Shown here: in pieces, positions 51,795-60,797 of the stretch | Position numbering within the stretch: the first letter of the stretch is position 1 | Layout: every line of letters begins with the position of its first letter | Assembly (NCBI RefSeq): GCF_017498525.1 | Contig: NZ_CP071796.1 | Span: 1,364,001-1,428,000 of the forward strand | Reading direction: 5' to 3' | Length of the DNA: 64,000 nucleotides | Source of the DNA: Ottowia testudinis | GTDB lineage: Bacteria; Pseudomonadota; Gammaproteobacteria; Burkholderiales; Burkholderiaceae_C | The notes under the pieces: model-generated | Databases searched by the model: none | What the model was told of the DNA's origin: nothing | Seen by the model: the letters and a program-made list of their open reading frames with translations, nothing else | Position numbers and translations under genes: made by a program

Positions 51795-53157
51795 CGGGCC
51801 GCTTGGCCAGCAGCCGTCGACGCACGGTGTCGATGTTGTTGCGCAGCGCGAAGAGCTCTTCGGCATGCGCCAGCGGCACGGTGATGCCGTTGGCCACGCG
51901 GTCCAGTTCGTCCAGCTCGTTCAACAGCTCGTTGCGTTCGCCCAGGCCTTCGTCCACCTTGGCCTCGATGCCGCGCAGCCGCGCGTACCAGCGGAACACG
52001 CGCCGCCGCACGCGGAAGGTGTAGAGCGGCGGCACCACGCGGCTCAAAGGCAGCAGCAGCACGATCAAGCCGCCGATCACCAGCCACATGCGCTCCAGCA
52101 GGTTGCTGGCCCAGAACGGCAGGTAGCGCTGCCAGAACGGCGGCGTGCCGTTGATGGCGCGGTCGCCCTCGGGGCTCACCGGCAGTTCACTGGTGCGTGT
52201 GTTGGGAAAGTCGCGCGCGCGGTTGAACCAGCCGGCGCCGCTGTGCAAGCCCTGCGCCGCCTGCGCGAACAGCTGGCGCAGCGCGGGGTGTGTCTGCTCG
52301 CGCGTTAGCAGCGAGGTGGTGGTGGCCAGCAGGCTGATGTCGCGCGGTGGAATATCGGCCGCCAGATCCACCACGCCGCGCGGCAGGGTGACGGGCTGCA
52401 AGAACGGAAAGCGCCGCGCGTAGGCGTCGGCCTGCGCCACGTCCATCAGCGCCACGCCGGGCGCGCGCAGCAGGCGCTCGACCACCGGGGATTCGGGCGC
52501 GGTGACCAGCACCATGGCATCCAGGTAGCCGCCCAGCAGCGCTTCAGCCGCGGCGGGCGGCGGCAACTGGCTGGTGACCAGTGCGGTGGCGTCGATGCCG
52601 TTGGCCTGCAGCAGGCGCTGCACGATCTCGGGCACGCCGCTGCCGGGCTGGTCGATGTTGACGCGCAGGCCCTTGAGCTGGCCCAGCGTGCTCACGGCGG
52701 GCGCAGATGCTGCGGATTTGGGAGCTGCTCGCGCTTGCCCTGCAAGCGCTACCGGCCTGTAGAACACCCACAGCGGCTCGTAGAACAGCGCGCCGAGCGA
52801 GGTGATGCCGGCTTCGCCATCGGCCGCCGCGTCGGCGCTGCCGCCGCGTACGAAGGCGACGTGGGCCTGGCCCGCGCGCAGCGCCTGCAGGTTGGCGAGC
52901 GAGCCTTCGGTGGTGTGCCGCTCGACCTGAATGTGGTTGCGCGCCAGCGCCTGCGCGTAGCGCTGGCCGAATTCGGCGTAGGCGCTGCCGTCGGGGCCGG
53001 TGGCCAGCGTCACCGTCTTGGGCGGCTGCGGGTCGAGCCACCAGTAGGCGGCCACCAGCACGCCTACCGCCAGCAGCGCCACCGGGCCGGCCGAGGCCAG
53101 CATGTCGCGGATCGAGAGCACGATCAGGGTCAGGGTGCGGCGAATCGGTCCGATCAT
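51790..53157 (-). CDS. TAXI-family solute-binding protein, membrane-anchored
   Basis: Protein of 455 residues. The N-terminal anchor is PVALLAVGVLVAAYWWLD, then a TRAP-type binding domain: VTLATGPDGSAYAEFGQRYA, LQALRAGQAHVAFVRGG, VNIDQPGSGVPEIVQRLL. A second membrane segment (MWLVIGGLIVLLLPLSRVVP) and a coiled cytoplasmic tail follow. An in-frame hairpin repeat (52721-52762) encodes YRPVALAGQARAAPKSAA inside the binding domain. No TRAP permease is nearby. The stop codon lies in a REP copy. Confidence 0.85.
   Translation of the reverse strand: MIGPIRRTLTLIVLSIRDMLASAGPVALLAVGVLVAAYWWLDPQPPKTVTLATGPDGSAYAEFGQRYAQALARNHIQVERHTTEGSLANLQALRAGQAHVAFVRGGSADAAADGEAGITSLGALFYEPLWVFYRPVALAGQARAAPKSAASAPAVSTLGQLKGLRVNIDQPGSGVPEIVQRLLQANGIDATALVTSQLPPPAAAEALLGGYLDAMVLVTAPESPVVERLLRAPGVALMDVAQADAYARRFPFLQPVTLPRGVVDLAADIPPRDISLLATTTSLLTREQTHPALRQLFAQAAQGLHSGAGWFNRARDFPNTRTSELPVSPEGDRAINGTPPFWQRYLPFWASNLLERMWLVIGGLIVLLLPLSRVVPPLYTFRVRRRVFRWYARLRGIEAKVDEGLGERNELLNELDELDRVANGITVPLAHAEELFALRNNIDTVRRRLLAKRPA
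52721..52762 (+). repeat. Interspersed hairpin repeat inside the TAXI gene
   Basis: AGCTGCTCGCGCTTGC, CCTG, CAAGCGCTACCGGCCTG. It is nearly identical to the intergenic copy at 49655, yet lies in frame in a coding sequence. Confidence 0.7.
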
Positions 53158-53186
53158 GAATGAAAAGTCCCGCGAGTCGTGGTGGA

Positions 53187-54215
53187 TTAAGCGTGTGCAG
53201 CTATTAAATCACTAGCGCAAGGCAGATTGAGCGTATCGGTCTGGATGCCTTGCGCGGCCCGCACCGCGTTCACGCAGGCGCGCGCCACGGCTTCGGCGGC
53301 CATCACGCACAGCACGTTGAAATCCAGCGCCGGCGCTTGGGCCGTGGTCAGCGCGAACAGCGTATCGCCATCGCTCATGGTGTGCACGGGCTGGATCGCG
53401 CGCGCCAGACCGTCGTGGCCCGCACCCGCCAGCCGCTGGCATTGCGCTTTGGTCAAGGGTGCGTCAGTGGCGATCACGCCGATGGTGGTGTTGGTGCCCG
53501 CCAGCAGCGACAGCGGCGCCTCGCCCGCCAGCACCGCCGCTACGCTGCCGCGCAAGGCCCGGCCGTCGGCGGTGCGCGCGCCGGCGATCGGCGCGCCCGT
53601 GGCCGGGTCCACCACGTCGCCCAGCGCGTTGACGGCGATGAGCGCGCCCACTGTCACGCCGCCGACGGTGACGGCCGCGCTGCCGATGCCACCCTTCATG
53701 GCGTGCGCCATGCCGAACAGCTTGCCCACGGTAGCGCCCGCGCCCGCGCCCACATTACCCTGCGGCACCGGGCCGCTGCGGGCGGCGTCACAGGCGGCAT
53801 ATCCGGCATCGGCGTCGGGGCGGATGCGCGCATCACCCACGTGCAAATCGAACAGCACGGCGGCGGGCACGATGGGCACGATCTGGCCCGGCGCGGCGCC
53901 CACGCGCAGACCGGTGCCGCGCTCGGCCAGCCAGCGCATCACGCCGCCGGCGGCGTCCAGCCCCCAGGCGCTGCCGCCCGACAGCAGCACCGCATGCACC
54001 ACGCCGACCAGGTTGGCCGGGTCGAGCAGATCGGTCTCGCGCGTGCCTGGGGCCGCGCCGCGCACATCCACACCGCCCACGGCGCCGTCGGGCGCGATCA
54101 CCACGCTGCAACCCGTGGGCCGGCGCGGGTCGGTGTAGTGACCAGCGTCGATGCCGCGCACGTCGGTAATGGCGCCGGGGTAGGGCAAGGCGGGGGCGGC
54201 GGGTGACGAGCGCAT
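53187..54215 (-). CDS. P1-family peptidase (DmpA/BapA-like aminopeptidase)
   Basis: N-terminal-nucleophile hydrolase of 342 residues, cleaving itself into two chains. The family glycine-rich core is LVGVVHAVLLSGGSAWGLDA and GKLFGMAHAMKGGIGSAAV. The self-cleavage site is in LLAGTNTTIGVIATDAPL, where DmpA has Gly-Asn-Ser. Here Thr takes the place of Ser as nucleophile. It acts on N-terminal D-amino acids or beta-peptides (family knowledge). The final codons (CASDLIAAHA) run into a degenerate hairpin-repeat half. Confidence 0.85.
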   Translation of the reverse strand: MRSSPAAPALPYPGAITDVRGIDAGHYTDPRRPTGCSVVIAPDGAVGGVDVRGAAPGTRETDLLDPANLVGVVHAVLLSGGSAWGLDAAGGVMRWLAERGTGLRVGAAPGQIVPIVPAAVLFDLHVGDARIRPDADAGYAACDAARSGPVPQGNVGAGAGATVGKLFGMAHAMKGGIGSAAVTVGGVTVGALIAVNALGDVVDPATGAPIAGARTADGRALRGSVAAVLAGEAPLSLLAGTNTTIGVIATDAPLTKAQCQRLAGAGHDGLARAIQPVHTMSDGDTLFALTTAQAPALDFNVLCVMAAEAVARACVNAVRAAQGIQTDTLNLPCASDLIAAHA

Positions 54216-54270
54216 GCGGGTCGGATCGGGCGGCGTTTTGGGGCGGCCGCCATGGTAAACCCCTGCCGCG

Positions 54271-55098
54271 TCAGCTGCGCGCGGCGGGTTCCAGCATGGC
54301 GGCGCGGATGTCGCGCACGGTGGCGAGCAGTTGCGGGCCGACCTCGTGGCGCAGCCGGGCCAGCGTCAGGCCGCTGGCCGGGCCGGCGCAGTGGAAGGCA
54401 TACAGCGCGTTGCGCCGGGGCAGCATCAGCGGCACGCCAACGCCGCTGACCTCGCGCCCGAGCGAGCGGTGGTAGGTCACGAAGCCGTGGCGGTCGTATT
54501 CCTGGTGGGCGCGCTCGATCTGCTGGCGCACCGTGTCCCAGGGCGTGCTGGCGCGCCGGCGCAGGCCGTCCAGGATGCTGGTCTGCTCCTTGACCGGGGC
54601 GCCCACGATGTAGGCCAGCCCGATCGAGGTTTGCTCCAGCGGCAGCACCGAGCCCTGACCCGTGTTGGTCACCAGCCGGGTGGCGGCGTCGGGCCGCAGC
54701 ACCTCCAGAAACACGATGCCGAGGCGGTCGCGCGTGCCGAACGACACCGTCAGCCCGGTCTGGTTGGCCAGCCGTTCCATGAACGGGCGCGCCGCGCGGT
54801 GCAGGCCGATGTGGCGCTGCACGCGCATGCCCATGCCCACCAGGCGGTTGCCCATGCACAGCTTGCGGGTGATGGGGTCGAGCCGCAGATAGCCCAGCTG
54901 CACCAGCGTGGAGGTCAGGCGCGAGACGGTGGCCTTGGGCAGCCCGGTGCGCTCCACCAGCTGCTGGTTGCCCAGCAGTTCGCCTTCGGAAAACGCCGCC
55001 AGGATCTCCAGCCCCTTGGCCAGCGCATACACGAAGTTCGGGTTGCGGTCTTCGGTGTTGCGTGGCGCGGGGCGGTGTTCAGAGGCGGGAGCGTGCAT
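54271..55098 (-). CDS. IclR-family transcriptional regulator
   Basis: Regulator of 275 residues. The winged helix-turn-helix (residues 22-75) is VYALAKGLEILAAFSEGELL, then QQLVERTGLPKATVSRLTST and LGYLRLDP. The effector domain has GTRDRLGIVFLEVLRP and FVTYHRSLGREVSGVGVPL. It lies downstream of the porin gene on the same strand. Its probable operators are the two GTTCCG-N5-CGGAAC palindromes upstream of the porin and the divergent catabolic operon. Confidence 0.9.
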   Translation of the reverse strand: MHAPASEHRPAPRNTEDRNPNFVYALAKGLEILAAFSEGELLGNQQLVERTGLPKATVSRLTSTLVQLGYLRLDPITRKLCMGNRLVGMGMRVQRHIGLHRAARPFMERLANQTGLTVSFGTRDRLGIVFLEVLRPDAATRLVTNTGQGSVLPLEQTSIGLAYIVGAPVKEQTSILDGLRRRASTPWDTVRQQIERAHQEYDRHGFVTYHRSLGREVSGVGVPLMLPRRNALYAFHCAGPASGLTLARLRHEVGPQLLATVRDIRAAMLEPAARS

Positions 55099-55201
55099 GG
55101 GCGCGATCGGCCGGGCTTAGGCAGCCACCGGCTTGATCCGTGTCAAGGAAAGCTTATCCCACTTTCGCGCCGGCCGCAGGGCGCAGACGCCGTGCGCCGC
55201 G

Positions 55202-56308
55202 TCAGAACATGTGCCGCACGCCGACCTCGAAGCCGCGCGAGCCGGTGCCGGCCGCGGCGCCGGCCAGCCCGCCGGGCACCGCAAACCGCGCCTTGCCCTG
55301 GTTGTGCACGAAGGCGGCCGTGCCATACAGCGCGGTGCGCTTGGACAGGTTGTGCACGTAGCCCAGGCCCAGCACGTGCGCGTCGTTGCCGCGCGTGCTG
55401 CTGCCGTCGGCGGCAAAGCCCGACTGGTCCACATAGTGGTACGCCGCGCGCACCTGCCCGGCGCCCACCCGCCAGTCGACGCCCAGCGTGTAGTTGGTTT
55501 GCCGTGCGTTCAGGTAGTCCATGCGCACCGCGCCCAGCGTCAGCTTGGCCTGGCCGCCGGTGTACACTCCGGCCAGTCCGTAGACCTTGAAGTGCTTGCC
55601 CGTGGCTTCGATCCTGGTGCTGCCGGCGTGCGCCGACACGTCCAGCGGCCCGGCGGCGTAGCCGGCGCGAACGCCGCGGAAATGGAAATCCGCCGCCTCC
55701 GGCCCGCCGCTCGCATGGGCCAGCATGGCATTCAGGTAGAAGCCGCCCAGGCTGCGCGGCGTGTAGTACTGCACGGCGCCATTGGCCCGCGCCACGGTGG
55801 TGGCGCCGCTGCCGAACGCGCGCGCCACCGGCGTCGAGGCGGTGGCGTTGTACAAGGTGCCCATGCCGGCAGCGCCCACGTAGCCGAATACGTCGGTTGC
55901 GGCAAAGGCGCGGAACAGCGGCGTGTAGTCGCGGCCCAGCCGCAACTCGCCGAACGGGCCGGACAGGCTGAGCGTGCTGCGGCGATCCCAGATGCTGGCG
56001 CCGGTGCCGAACGCGCCGCCGGTGGCGTTGACCGTGCCCTCCAGCCAGAAGCTGGCCTTCAGGCCGCCGCCCAGATCTTCGCTGCCCGTGACGGCCAGCC
56101 GCGAGGTGTAGTTGTTGCCGCTCTGCATCCTGGTCTGCGAGCCGGCATCGTTGCCGACGTGGCGCACGCCCAGATCGACCCCGCCCCACAGCTGGACGGC
56201 GCTTTGCGCCCACGCCGCGCCCGGGGCGGCGCCCAGCGTCAGCGCCAGCAGGGCGGCTTGGGGGCGGCATGCGGGCAGGGAAAAGCGAATCGGTGAAAGC
56301 GGGCGCAC
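55202..56308 (-). CDS. Gram-negative porin (Comamonas Omp32-like)
   Basis: Trimeric outer-membrane porin of 368 residues. GTG 56308 is preceded by GAGGAGA at good distance. The signal peptide (PQAALLALTLGAAPGAAWAQ) is followed by SAVQLWGGVDLGVRHVG, NNYTSRLAVTGSEDLGGGLK, GPFGELRLGRDYTPL and a C-terminal GFEVGVRHMF ending in Phe as porins require. It is divergent from the hydrolase-dioxygenase operon and probably admits its substrate. Confidence 0.92.
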   Translation of the reverse strand: MRPLSPIRFSLPACRPQAALLALTLGAAPGAAWAQSAVQLWGGVDLGVRHVGNDAGSQTRMQSGNNYTSRLAVTGSEDLGGGLKASFWLEGTVNATGGAFGTGASIWDRRSTLSLSGPFGELRLGRDYTPLFRAFAATDVFGYVGAAGMGTLYNATASTPVARAFGSGATTVARANGAVQYYTPRSLGGFYLNAMLAHASGGPEAADFHFRGVRAGYAAGPLDVSAHAGSTRIEATGKHFKVYGLAGVYTGGQAKLTLGAVRMDYLNARQTNYTLGVDWRVGAGQVRAAYHYVDQSGFAADGSSTRGNDAHVLGLGYVHNLSKRTALYGTAAFVHNQGKARFAVPGGLAGAAAGTGSRGFEVGVRHMF

Positions 56309-56449
56309 GGTGTCTCCTCGGGAAGTGGTTCGTTGTTTCCTGGAGCGTCCGTCGCACATGGCTGCGGCGCATGGCCGTGCCGGGGCGGGCTCGCAGGAAG
56401 CGCGAACTGTAGGAAGGGTGCGGGGAAGCTGCCGTTCTTTCCGTGCGTG

Positions 56450-56466
56450 GTTCCGGATGGCGGAAC
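56450..56466. promoter_or_regulatory. IclR-type operator 1
   Basis: GTTCCG-GATGG-CGGAAC, perfect 6-bp inverted repeat, in the 360-bp porin/hydrolase divergent gap. It has the same half-sites and spacing as operator 2. Confidence 0.65.
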
Positions 56467-56512
56467 TCAATCTGGGCGCCGTGCAATGCGGCAGACGGAA
56501 AGCGAAGAAGCA

Positions 56513-56529
56513 GTTCCGGAGTGCGGAAC
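56513..56529. promoter_or_regulatory. IclR-type operator 2
   Basis: GTTCCG-GAGTG-CGGAAC, 63 bp (six helical turns) from operator 1. The outer bases also pair, giving AGTTCCG/CGGAACT. Two same-face sites suggest cooperative binding or looping. Confidence 0.65.
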
Positions 56530-56668
56530 TGAAGCGGGCTTCGCTTTGGCAACCAAGAAGGATTGCCCAGAATGCCTCACGAGGATTTGATCCATCGCAA
56601 AAGATGTTTCGACTCCGTTGCCGCAGCGTGTGCGTTGCGCGCTTTTCAAACGAACCCACCGGAGACAC

Positions 56669-57475
56669 ATGACCAAGCCCTACCGTTTTCCCGACCACCA
56701 GGTGGCTGGTGACGCCGACACCACGGTGTTTCTGCTGCACGGGGCCTACGGCTCCAAGGACTACTTTCGCCACGAGATCGAAACGCTGGTCAAGGCCGGC
56801 TTGCGCGTCGTGGCCTGGGACGCACCCGGCTATGGCATCAGCCCGCTGCCGCCGGACGGTCTGAGCATCGAGCGCATGGCCGAAACTGCCGGCTGCCTGA
56901 TCGATCGCGTGGGCAGCCGCACCAACATCGTGCTGGGCCACAGCATGGGCGGCGTCATGGCGCCGGCGGTCTGTGCGGCGCGTCCGGACAAGGTGCACGC
57001 GGTGGTCATTTCGGCCACGGTGGCCTCGTTCTCGCAAAAGAGCGAGGAGGACAAGAAGAACTTCCTGGCCGAGCGCATCGAGCCGCTGCGCCAAGGCAAG
57101 TCGTTTCGCGACACCGCGGGCGCCGTCATCGATTCCATGTTCGCGCCCGGTTCGCAGGGGCCGATGGTGGAGCTGGTGCGCGAGGTGGCACTCAGCACCT
57201 CGTCCGAGACCTTCTGCGCCGCCATCCAGGCCATCGTGGATTACGACGGCATGGCCAACCTGAAGGCCCTGAAGGTGCCCCTGCTGCTGCTGGCCGGCGC
57301 GCACGACAAAGTGGGGCGCCCCGAGGGCATGAAAAACATCCAGAGCAGCTTTGTGCCGCACGCCGACTACGCCTGCCTGCCGGCGTCTGGCCACTACGCC
57401 TTCGCGGAAGAGCATGCACTGTTCAACCAGCACTTGCTGGATTTCATTCGCGGCCGCGTGACCGCGCGCGCCTGA
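56669..57475 (+). CDS. Alpha/beta hydrolase
   Basis: Hydrolase of 268 residues. Nucleophile Ser is in VLGHSMGGVMAPA (~93), Asp in LLLAGAHDKVGRP and His in CLPASGHYAFAEEH. The oxyanion stretch is VFLLHGAYGSKD. ATG 56669 follows GGAG. First gene of a plus-strand operon with a Bug-type binding protein, a carotenoid-oxygenase-type enzyme and a second hydrolase. It may cleave an ester or C-C bond in that pathway. Confidence 0.88.
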   Translation: MTKPYRFPDHQVAGDADTTVFLLHGAYGSKDYFRHEIETLVKAGLRVVAWDAPGYGISPLPPDGLSIERMAETAGCLIDRVGSRTNIVLGHSMGGVMAPAVCAARPDKVHAVVISATVASFSQKSEEDKKNFLAERIEPLRQGKSFRDTAGAVIDSMFAPGSQGPMVELVREVALSTSSETFCAAIQAIVDYDGMANLKALKVPLLLLAGAHDKVGRPEGMKNIQSSFVPHADYACLPASGHYAFAEEHALFNQHLLDFIRGRVTARA

Positions 57476-57514
57476 TTTCCCCGCTTATCCCGGATTATTT
57501 GGACAACCCCTCAC

Positions 57515-58486
57515 ATGCTCAAGCAACGCTTTCTGAAACTGCCCCTCATCGCCGCCGCTCTGACGCTGGCCGCCACGCAGGCGCTGGCCAGCGCCTGGCC
57601 GCAGCGGCCCATCAAGCTCATCGTGCCGTACCCGGCGGGGGGCCTCACCGACGTGGTGTCGCGCCTGGTGGGCGACGAACTGGGCCGCGTGCTGAACACG
57701 CCGATCGTCATCGACAACCGTGCGGGCGCTGGCGGGCAGATCGGCCTGCAGGCCCTGCTGCAGGCGCCGCGCGACGGCTACACGATGGCGCTGGTGGTGC
57801 CGGCCACCATGGTCACGCTGCCGCTGACCAACCCCAACTACAAGATCAAGCCGCTGGACCAGCTGGAGCCGGTGACGATCGCGGTCGACACCTTCCTGAC
57901 CCTGGTTACGGACCGCAAGCTGGGCTTCAAGTCGGTGCAGGACTTTGTGGCCTACGGCAAGAAGCACCCCGGCAAGATGAACTACGGCACGCCGGGTGCG
58001 GGCACCAGCTTTCACTTCAACAACGTGATGATGGCGCAGAAGCTGGGCATCGAGGCCGTGCACGTGCCCTACAACGGCGAGGTGCAGATGCTGAACGACA
58101 TCGTCGGCGGCCAGCTGCAGTACGCGCTGGTGTCCAACGCCGGCAAGAACTTCATCGACGGCGGGCAGGTGTCGGCGCTGGCGGTGACCTCGCGCAACCG
58201 CTCCAACTCGCTGCCCAATACCCCGAGCTTCAAGGAACTGGGTGTGGACTTCGTGTCGGACGGCTGGGTCGGCTACGCCGTGGCCAAGGGCACGCCGCCC
58301 GACATCGTCAGCAAGCTGCACGCGGCGCTGGCGACAGCGCTGAATGCACCGGCCGTGAAAAGCAAGCTTTCCGACATGGGCTACCAGGTGGTCGGCAACA
58401 CGCCCGAGCAGTTCCGCCAGATCGTGCGGCAGAACCACGACAGCTACAGCGCCTTGCTGCAATCGGGGGCCGTCAAGCTCAAGTGA
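57515..58486 (+). CDS. Tripartite tricarboxylate transporter binding protein (Bug/TctC)
   Basis: Periplasmic binding protein of 323 residues with a signal peptide (FLKLPLIAAALTLAATQALA). Bug-family features: WPQRPIKLIVPYPAGGLTDV, NRAGAGGQIGLQALLQAPRD, NYGTPGAGTSFHFNNVMMAQ, VPYNGEVQMLNDIVGGQLQY. The TctAB membrane parts are not in the window, as is usual for the many orphan Bug proteins of this order. Its operon position suggests it binds the aromatic compound degraded here. Confidence 0.9.
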   Translation: MLKQRFLKLPLIAAALTLAATQALASAWPQRPIKLIVPYPAGGLTDVVSRLVGDELGRVLNTPIVIDNRAGAGGQIGLQALLQAPRDGYTMALVVPATMVTLPLTNPNYKIKPLDQLEPVTIAVDTFLTLVTDRKLGFKSVQDFVAYGKKHPGKMNYGTPGAGTSFHFNNVMMAQKLGIEAVHVPYNGEVQMLNDIVGGQLQYALVSNAGKNFIDGGQVSALAVTSRNRSNSLPNTPSFKELGVDFVSDGWVGYAVAKGTPPDIVSKLHAALATALNAPAVKSKLSDMGYQVVGNTPEQFRQIVRQNHDSYSALLQSGAVKLK

Positions 58487-58557
58487 CCCGCGGCCCCGGA
58501 TGCGCCACGGGCGCTCGGGCCAGCACAGTTTTCGTCCCGCTCCAGAGGAAAGACACC

Positions 58558-60075
58558 ATGCAGAAGATTCTTCACACCTACACATCGACCATCCGCGCCG
58601 ACAACGATCATCCGTTCCTGCACGGCCCCTTCACGCCGACCATGGAAGAATGGGTCGCCGACACCGACAGCATGGAGGTGATCGGCGAGATCCCGCGCGA
58701 CCTGCATGGCATGTACATCCGCAACACGCACAACCAGGTGCACGAGTCGCTGGGCATCTACCACCCGTTCGACGGCGACGGCATGCTGCATTCGATGCAC
58801 TTCGAGGACGGGCGCGCCACCTACCGCAACCGCTTCGTGCAGACCACGGGCTTTCTGGCCGAGCAGGCGGCGGGCCGCTCGCTGTGGCCAGGCATCCTGG
58901 CGCCGCAGATGCGGGCGCGCCGGGGCTGGGGCGCCATCGGCGCCATGAAGGACAACGCCGGCACCGATGTGAAGATCCACGCTGGCCGGCTGCTGGCGTC
59001 CATGTCGCAGGGCAGCGAGCCCTGGCGGCTCGATCCGCTGACACTGGAAACGCTGGGCCCCGACGCCGACTGGGCGCGCCTAGTGCCCGACGGCGTGTCG
59101 TCGCATTACAAGGTGGATCCGGCCACCGGGGAGATGATGTTCTTCAACTACCCCGAGAAGCCGCCGTACATGAACTACGGCATCGTCGACAAGCACAACA
59201 AGCTGGTGCATTACGTGCCGATCGAGTTGCCCGGCGCGCGCTGGCCGCACGACCTGGGCATCACCAAGAACTACACCATCGTGCACGACCTGCCGTTCCA
59301 CTTCGACAACGAACTGCTGGCCAAGGGCGAGCGCAAGATGATGTTCTACCGCGACCGGCCGGCGCGCTTCGGCATCCTGCCGCGTCACGGCGATTCGGCC
59401 AGCGTGCGCTGGTTCGAGGGCACGCCCTGCCACATCCTGCACCTGGCCAACTGCTACGAAGATAGCGACGAGATCGTGATGGACGGCTGCATCATGCCCG
59501 ACCCGCACAAGCCCAACGTGGGCCAGTCGCTGTCGGACGGCCACCAGGCGGCCTACGACAAGATCCGTGCCCACCTTGACAAGCACAACAACCCGACGCT
59601 GATGTACCGGTGGCGCTTCAACCTGAAGACCGGCGCCACGCGCGAGGAGCAGATCGACGACGAGATCACGGAATTCCCCATGGTCAGCAACGACTACGTG
59701 GGCCTGCCCTACCGCTACAGCTTCAACGTGCTGTATCAGAAGGGCGAGTGGCTGTTCCGCGGCCTCAAGCGCTACGACATGCAGACGCGCCAGACGCAGT
59801 CGCTGGAATACGGCAAGGGCTGCTTTGGCAGCGAGCCGCAGATGGCACGCCGCGTCGGCGCCAAGGGCGAAGACGACGGCTACGTCACCACCTTCGTCAA
59901 CAACATGACGGATGGCCGCTCCGAGTGCTGGATCATTCCGGCGGAGGACATCACGCGCGGCCCGATCGCGCGCATCATCCTGCCGCACCGCATCTCGGCC
60001 GGCACGCATTCGGCTTGGGTCGAAGGCGACCGCATCCACGGCGAGAACCGCGATCCGCGCTGCCTGCCGGCATGA
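58558..60075 (+). CDS. Carotenoid-oxygenase-family dioxygenase (lignostilbene-type)
   Basis: Fe(II) dioxygenase of 505 residues, of the seven-bladed propeller family that splits C=C bonds. Candidate iron His ligands: MKDNAGTDVKIHAGRLL region, ARWPHDLGITKNYTIVHDLPF, TPCHILHLANCYED, and C-terminal ISAGTHSAWVEGD. RNTHNQVHESLGIYHPFDGD is the N-terminal family block. Bacterial members in catabolic operons usually cleave stilbenes from lignin rather than carotenoids. ATG 58558; the next gene overlaps by 4 bp. Confidence 0.88.
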   Translation: MQKILHTYTSTIRADNDHPFLHGPFTPTMEEWVADTDSMEVIGEIPRDLHGMYIRNTHNQVHESLGIYHPFDGDGMLHSMHFEDGRATYRNRFVQTTGFLAEQAAGRSLWPGILAPQMRARRGWGAIGAMKDNAGTDVKIHAGRLLASMSQGSEPWRLDPLTLETLGPDADWARLVPDGVSSHYKVDPATGEMMFFNYPEKPPYMNYGIVDKHNKLVHYVPIELPGARWPHDLGITKNYTIVHDLPFHFDNELLAKGERKMMFYRDRPARFGILPRHGDSASVRWFEGTPCHILHLANCYEDSDEIVMDGCIMPDPHKPNVGQSLSDGHQAAYDKIRAHLDKHNNPTLMYRWRFNLKTGATREEQIDDEITEFPMVSNDYVGLPYRYSFNVLYQKGEWLFRGLKRYDMQTRQTQSLEYGKGCFGSEPQMARRVGAKGEDDGYVTTFVNNMTDGRSECWIIPAEDITRGPIARIILPHRISAGTHSAWVEGDRIHGENRDPRCLPA

Positions 60076-60797
60076 TGCCGTCGCCGCAACACGTGGTCCT
60101 GCTGCCGGGCCTCAACAACACGCGGACGGTGTTTGCCGGGGTGCTGGCGGCATGGCCTGCGGGCATCCAGGCGCACGCGCTGGACAACCCGGCGCTGGAC
60201 AGCGTGGAGGCGATCGCTGAGGCGCATTTGGCGCAGCTGCCGGATCGCTTCTGGCTGGCCGGCTTCTCGTTCGGCGGCTACGTGGCGCTGGCCATGCTGG
60301 CGCAGGCGCCCGAGCGAGTGCAGGGCATCGCCCTGCTGTGCAGCACGCCGTATGCCGATGCGCCGGAAGCCGCCGCCAAGCGCCTCGTGGCGCTGGATGC
60401 CGTGGCGCAGGGGCGGTATCTGGAGTTGGTCGACGCACAGGCCGACAACGCCTTCCACCCCGACAGTTTGGGTAACGCGGCCCTGATGCAGGCGCGCCGC
60501 GCCATGGTGCGTGACTATGGCTCGGCGCGTTACGCCGCGCACGTGCGCGCCACCGCCGCGCGCCCCGACCTCACGCATCTGCTCGATGGGCGCCGGCCTA
60601 CGCTGGTGGTGGCGGCTTCGCACGACAAGGTGTTCCCGCCCGAGCAGGTGGCGCGCTGGGCAAACGCGATTGCCGGCGCGCGCGCTGCCACCATCGACGG
60701 CGCCGGCCATCTCGCGCCGATGGAAAAGCCGGACGCGGTGGCGCGCGTGCTGGCCGAGTGGATCGAAGCCGAGCCTACTGGCCGCGCCGCTGCTTGA
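60072..60797 (+). CDS. Alpha/beta hydrolase
   Basis: Hydrolase of 241 residues. [20 protein letters not shown] opens it; nucleophile Ser in [15 protein letters not shown], Asp in [15 protein letters not shown], His in [13 protein letters not shown]. Its ATG overlaps the dioxygenase stop (ATGA). Its 3' end overlaps the convergent DAHP synthase gene by 23 bp. The substrate is presumably a pathway ester or lactone. Confidence 0.88.
   Translation: MMPSPQHVVLLPGLNNTRTVFAGVLAAWPAGIQAHALDNPALDSVEAIAEAHLAQLPDRFWLAGFSFGGYVALAMLAQAPERVQGIALLCSTPYADAPEAAAKRLVALDAVAQGRYLELVDAQADNAFHPDSLGNAALMQARRAMVRDYGSARYAAHVRATAARPDLTHLLDGRRPTLVVAASHDKVFPPEQVARWANAIAGARAATIDGAGHLAPMEKPDAVARVLAEWIEAEPTGRAAA

Noticed and set aside
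57499-58557. Upstream extension of the dioxygenase frame
   Set aside because: Arg/Ala-rich shadow of the Bug-protein gene; the dioxygenase start is the ATG at 58558.
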